Positions 3,862 through 5,752 of a DNA stretch of 5,752 nt are shown one piece after another. This stretch comes from Candidatus Aminicenantota bacterium (GTDB lineage: Bacteria; Acidobacteriota; Aminicenantia; Aminicenantales; JAFGBC01). Numbering within the stretch: the first letter of the stretch is position 1; each line of letters opens with the position of its first letter. Where the stretch lies: assembly GCA_016933355.1 (NCBI GenBank), contig JAFGBC010000172.1:1-5752 (forward strand). Direction: 5' to 3'. The notes under the pieces were generated by a model, which did not search any database, was not told the origin of the DNA, and was given only the letters and a program-made list of their open reading frames with translations. The position numbers and the translations under genes are program-made.

Positions 3862-5752
3862 CTAACGGATGTAGCCGAGCGCCTTGAGCGCGTCGAGGGT
3901 TTCCTCGTCGATCGCCTTCTCGCGAGGCGAAGCGTCGACGCGTTTCGCCTCCTCGATCAGGAACAGGACCTGCTGGAACAGCTCCCGAAGGGCGGCCGGG
4001 GACGGCTCGATCGACGTCTGTTCGCGCGGGTCCTGGATCAGGTCGAAATAGCGGTGCGTCACGATCGCCTTGGCCTTGTCGTCCTGGAAGATGTATTTGG
4101 ACTCCGGCGTGCGCAGGGCCCGAAGATGGATGTGGTCGATGGCCAGCCGCTCGCTGAACGCCTTGCGCTCGGGTCCGGCGCTCCGGCCTTTGCGCATCAG
4201 GGGCAGCAGCGATTCTCCGGCCAGGCTCGCCGCGAGGTTCTTGTCCTTGGCGCCCGCGATGTCAAGGATCGTGGGCATGATATCCACCAGCTGGACCTGG
4301 CTCTCGCAGACCCGGCCCGCCGGGATCCGGCCGGGCAGGACCATGACGAGCGGGACGCGCACGAGCTCCTCGAACAAGGAGTGGCTGTGGACGCCGTACT
4401 TGCCGTGCTCGCCGAATTCCTCGCCGTGGTCGGAGGCGAACACGACTAGGGTCCGCTCGTCCAGCTTCTCTGTCTTCAGGTAGTCGAACAGCTTCGCGAG
4501 CTGGTCGTCCATCTCGCGGATATCGCCGTCGTAGAGGGCGACCAGGTGGTCGAGGTCCTCTTGGCTGACCTGAAGCCGTCCGGCGTTGATGTCCTCGATC
4601 TGGGCGATCGACCCGTTGACCTTGCCCCGGTAGCCGGGGTTGAACATCGTGTCGTAGGGAGGCGCGGGCCGGTAGGGGGCGTGGGGCTTGTAGGTGTGGA
4701 AGAAGATGAAAAAGGGGTTGTTTTTTTCCTTCTCGATGAACGCGATCGTCTCGGCGACGCGCATCTCGACGTCGCGGCGGTTGGCCGTGTACTCGATGTA
4801 GCTTTCGAACCCCTCCGAGAACCCGTAGTTGGAGCTCACCTGGCCGCCGCCCGTAATGCCCCAGGTCCGGTAGCCGGCGGCGTAGAGGATTTCGGCCAGC
4901 GTCTTGATCTTCGGGTTCATGACGCTCGTCCGGATTTCGTTGACCTTGTGGAAGGAGGGGTAGAGGCCGGTCAGCGTCGACATGTGAGATGAGACGGTGT
5001 AGGGGGCCTGGGCGATGACCTGGCTGAAGCGCGTTCCGCCGGCGGCCCAGGCGTCGATGTGCGGAGACGTCTCGCGGGTATAGCCGTAGCAGCCGAGGTG
5101 GTCGGCCCGAAGGGTGTCGATCGAGATGAGGATCACGTTCGTCTTGGGGGAGGGCCGTTCGCTGTCCAGGAGAAGGGGATTGACCCAGGCCGCGAGATGA
5201 CGGCTCTGCCGCGGATGGGCCGACGACGTCGCGAACACGATCCGGACCGTCCTCTTCGCGTAAGCGCCGAGGTCGACGTCCTTGAAAGACCACGTCCGGT
5301 CCTTCTTCTTAGCCTTGGGATTGACGACCGTCCGAAACACGGACTCCCGGCGGCCGCCCTCCAGGTCTTCGACGCTGACTTCGAAGGCGAGTCCGCCGTC
5401 GACGGCCTCAGGGTCCTTATCGACCGCGCCGTAGCCGAACCTCAGGACCGGGCTTTTCGAGAGCGTCCGCGACACGGAGAAGGAGGTCGGGGTCGGGGCG
5501 AAAATGACGTTGTGCGTCCGGAGTCCGCGGAGTTGGCCGAGGCCCGACCTCTTGCCGGCCTTGAGCTTGAGGGGATGGGGGGGGCTGCCCGGGATATCGT
5601 CCCAGTTGAGGTTGTCCTTGATGTAGGCCGCCAGCTCGGAATCCTGGGGCAGGTCGGTCAGCGCTTTGGCGGCGGCTTGGCCGGAGGCGTCCAGGACTCC
5701 GTCCAAGGGCGCTGTCTGAAACGCGACGGTCTCCAGATGGTCGATCAGCCGG
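3862..5752 (-). CDS. Sulfatase-family (alkaline phosphatase superfamily) hydrolase, 5' end outside the window
   Basis: The frame stays open to the right edge. A TTG at 5706 is a possible start, but 15 further sense codons upstream (ending ETVAFQTAP) read as protein, so the true start and any signal peptide lie outside. Numbering from that TTG, residues 85-180 form a beta-rich, jelly-roll-like module (LRFGYGAVD, GGLAFEVSVED, RTVRIVFATS, AAWVNPLL). The sulfatase fold runs from about 189: NVILISIDTLRADHLGCYGY with metal ligand Asp197, the active-site loop APYTVSSHMSTLTGLYP (234-250), FHTYKPHAPY (336-345), LYDGDIREMDDQL (391-403), ASDHGEEFGEHG (424-435) and the clade-typical end LKALGYI. The residue aligned with the formylglycine-precursor Cys/Ser is Thr237, and the CxPxR Pro and Arg are Ser and His. 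This makes a Thr-nucleophile phosphodiesterase/transferase-like or atypical activity as likely as sulfate ester hydrolysis. Substrate unknown; it probably acts outside the cytoplasm. It converges on the HD gene. Confidence 0.88.
   Translation of the reverse strand, partial: RLIDHLETVAFQTAPLDGVLDASGQAAAKALTDLPQDSELAAYIKDNLNWDDIPGSPPHPLKLKAGKRSGLGQLRGLRTHNVIFAPTPTSFSVSRTLSKSPVLRFGYGAVDKDPEAVDGGLAFEVSVEDLEGGRRESVFRTVVNPKAKKKDRTWSFKDVDLGAYAKRTVRIVFATSSAHPRQSRHLAAWVNPLLLDSERPSPKTNVILISIDTLRADHLGCYGYTRETSPHIDAWAAGGTRFSQVIAQAPYTVSSHMSTLTGLYPSFHKVNEIRTSVMNPKIKTLAEILYAAGYRTWGITGGGQVSSNYGFSEGFESYIEYTANRRDVEMRVAETIAFIEKEKNNPFFIFFHTYKPHAPYRPAPPYDTMFNPGYRGKVNGSIAQIEDINAGRLQVSQEDLDHLVALYDGDIREMDDQLAKLFDYLKTEKLDERTLVVFASDHGEEFGEHGKYGVHSHSLFEELVRVPLVMVLPGRIPAGRVCESQVQLVDIMPTILDIAGAKDKNLAASLAGESLLPLMRKGRSAGPERKAFSERLAIDHIHLRALRTPESKYIFQDDKAKAIVTHRYFDLIQDPREQTSIEPSPAALRELFQQVLFLIEEAKRVDASPREKAIDEETLDALKALGYIR

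Noticed and set aside
3394..4449. 351-aa plus-strand open frame crossing the HD gene and the antisense of the sulfatase gene
   Set aside because: It is Arg/Gly/Asp/Ala-biased with no domain pattern and spans two well-supported genes in other frames; typical shadow of GC-rich coding DNA.
4720..4726. A_AAA_AAC slippery-type heptamer on the minus strand inside the sulfatase gene
   Set aside because: The zero frame gives an intact sulfatase domain through to the family-typical C-terminus, and no useful product lies in the alternative frame. It encodes KEKNN by ordinary codons.
4262..5293. 343-aa minus-strand open frame within the sulfatase gene
   Set aside because: Arg/Pro-rich offset reading of the sulfatase codons, without domain motifs.

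Overview
The window is GC-rich bacterial DNA with strong G/C preference at third codon positions. It holds four coding regions, one of them running off the right edge, and no RNA genes, insertion sequences, CRISPR arrays or attachment sites that I can see. A PQQ-type beta-propeller lipoprotein, an alkaline-phosphatase/sulfatase-superfamily enzyme with an N-terminal beta-rich module and extended -10 promoters would suit a Gram-negative such as an Acidobacteriota/Aminicenantes-type lineage. That placement is a low-confidence guess from style, not from a marker gene.

Layout: bases 1-95 are a promoter region with a clear extended -10 for rarA (rightward) and a weaker candidate promoter pointing left out of the window. 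rarA (96-1457, +) encodes the replication-associated AAA+ ATPase RarA/MgsA. It converges, with 6 bp between stop codons, on a 59-60 aa unrecognised gene (1464-1643, -). That small gene and the following large gene (1736-3811, +) diverge from a compact back-to-back promoter pair whose -35 boxes are 2 bp apart. The large reading frame encodes an exported lipoprotein (signal peptide, about eight propeller repeats, an Ig-like domain, a Lys/Ala/Glu/Pro linker). It then runs in frame into a complete HD-domain phosphohydrolase of about 181 aa. A 50-bp gap with a strong GC hairpin separates this from a convergent, 5'-truncated sulfatase-family gene (3862-5752, -).

The most interesting spot is 3240-3270. 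The HD protein has its own textbook ribosome binding site and ATG inside the lipoprotein reading frame, and a TGA in another frame overlaps that ATG as ATGA. The locus is either a genuine fusion with an internal start (an exported long form and a cytosolic short form) or an ancestral two-gene operon with a 4-bp overlap that has been fused by an indel or sequencing error. A second point is that all three promoter-proximal starts follow predicted leaders of only about 6-13 nt without a convincing Shine-Dalgarno sequence, whereas the internal HD start has a strong one.

The genes do not form an obvious single pathway: a DNA-maintenance gene, an orphan small gene, an envelope lipoprotein with a nucleotide-hydrolase-like domain, and an extracytoplasmic-type hydrolase lie side by side in alternating orientation.
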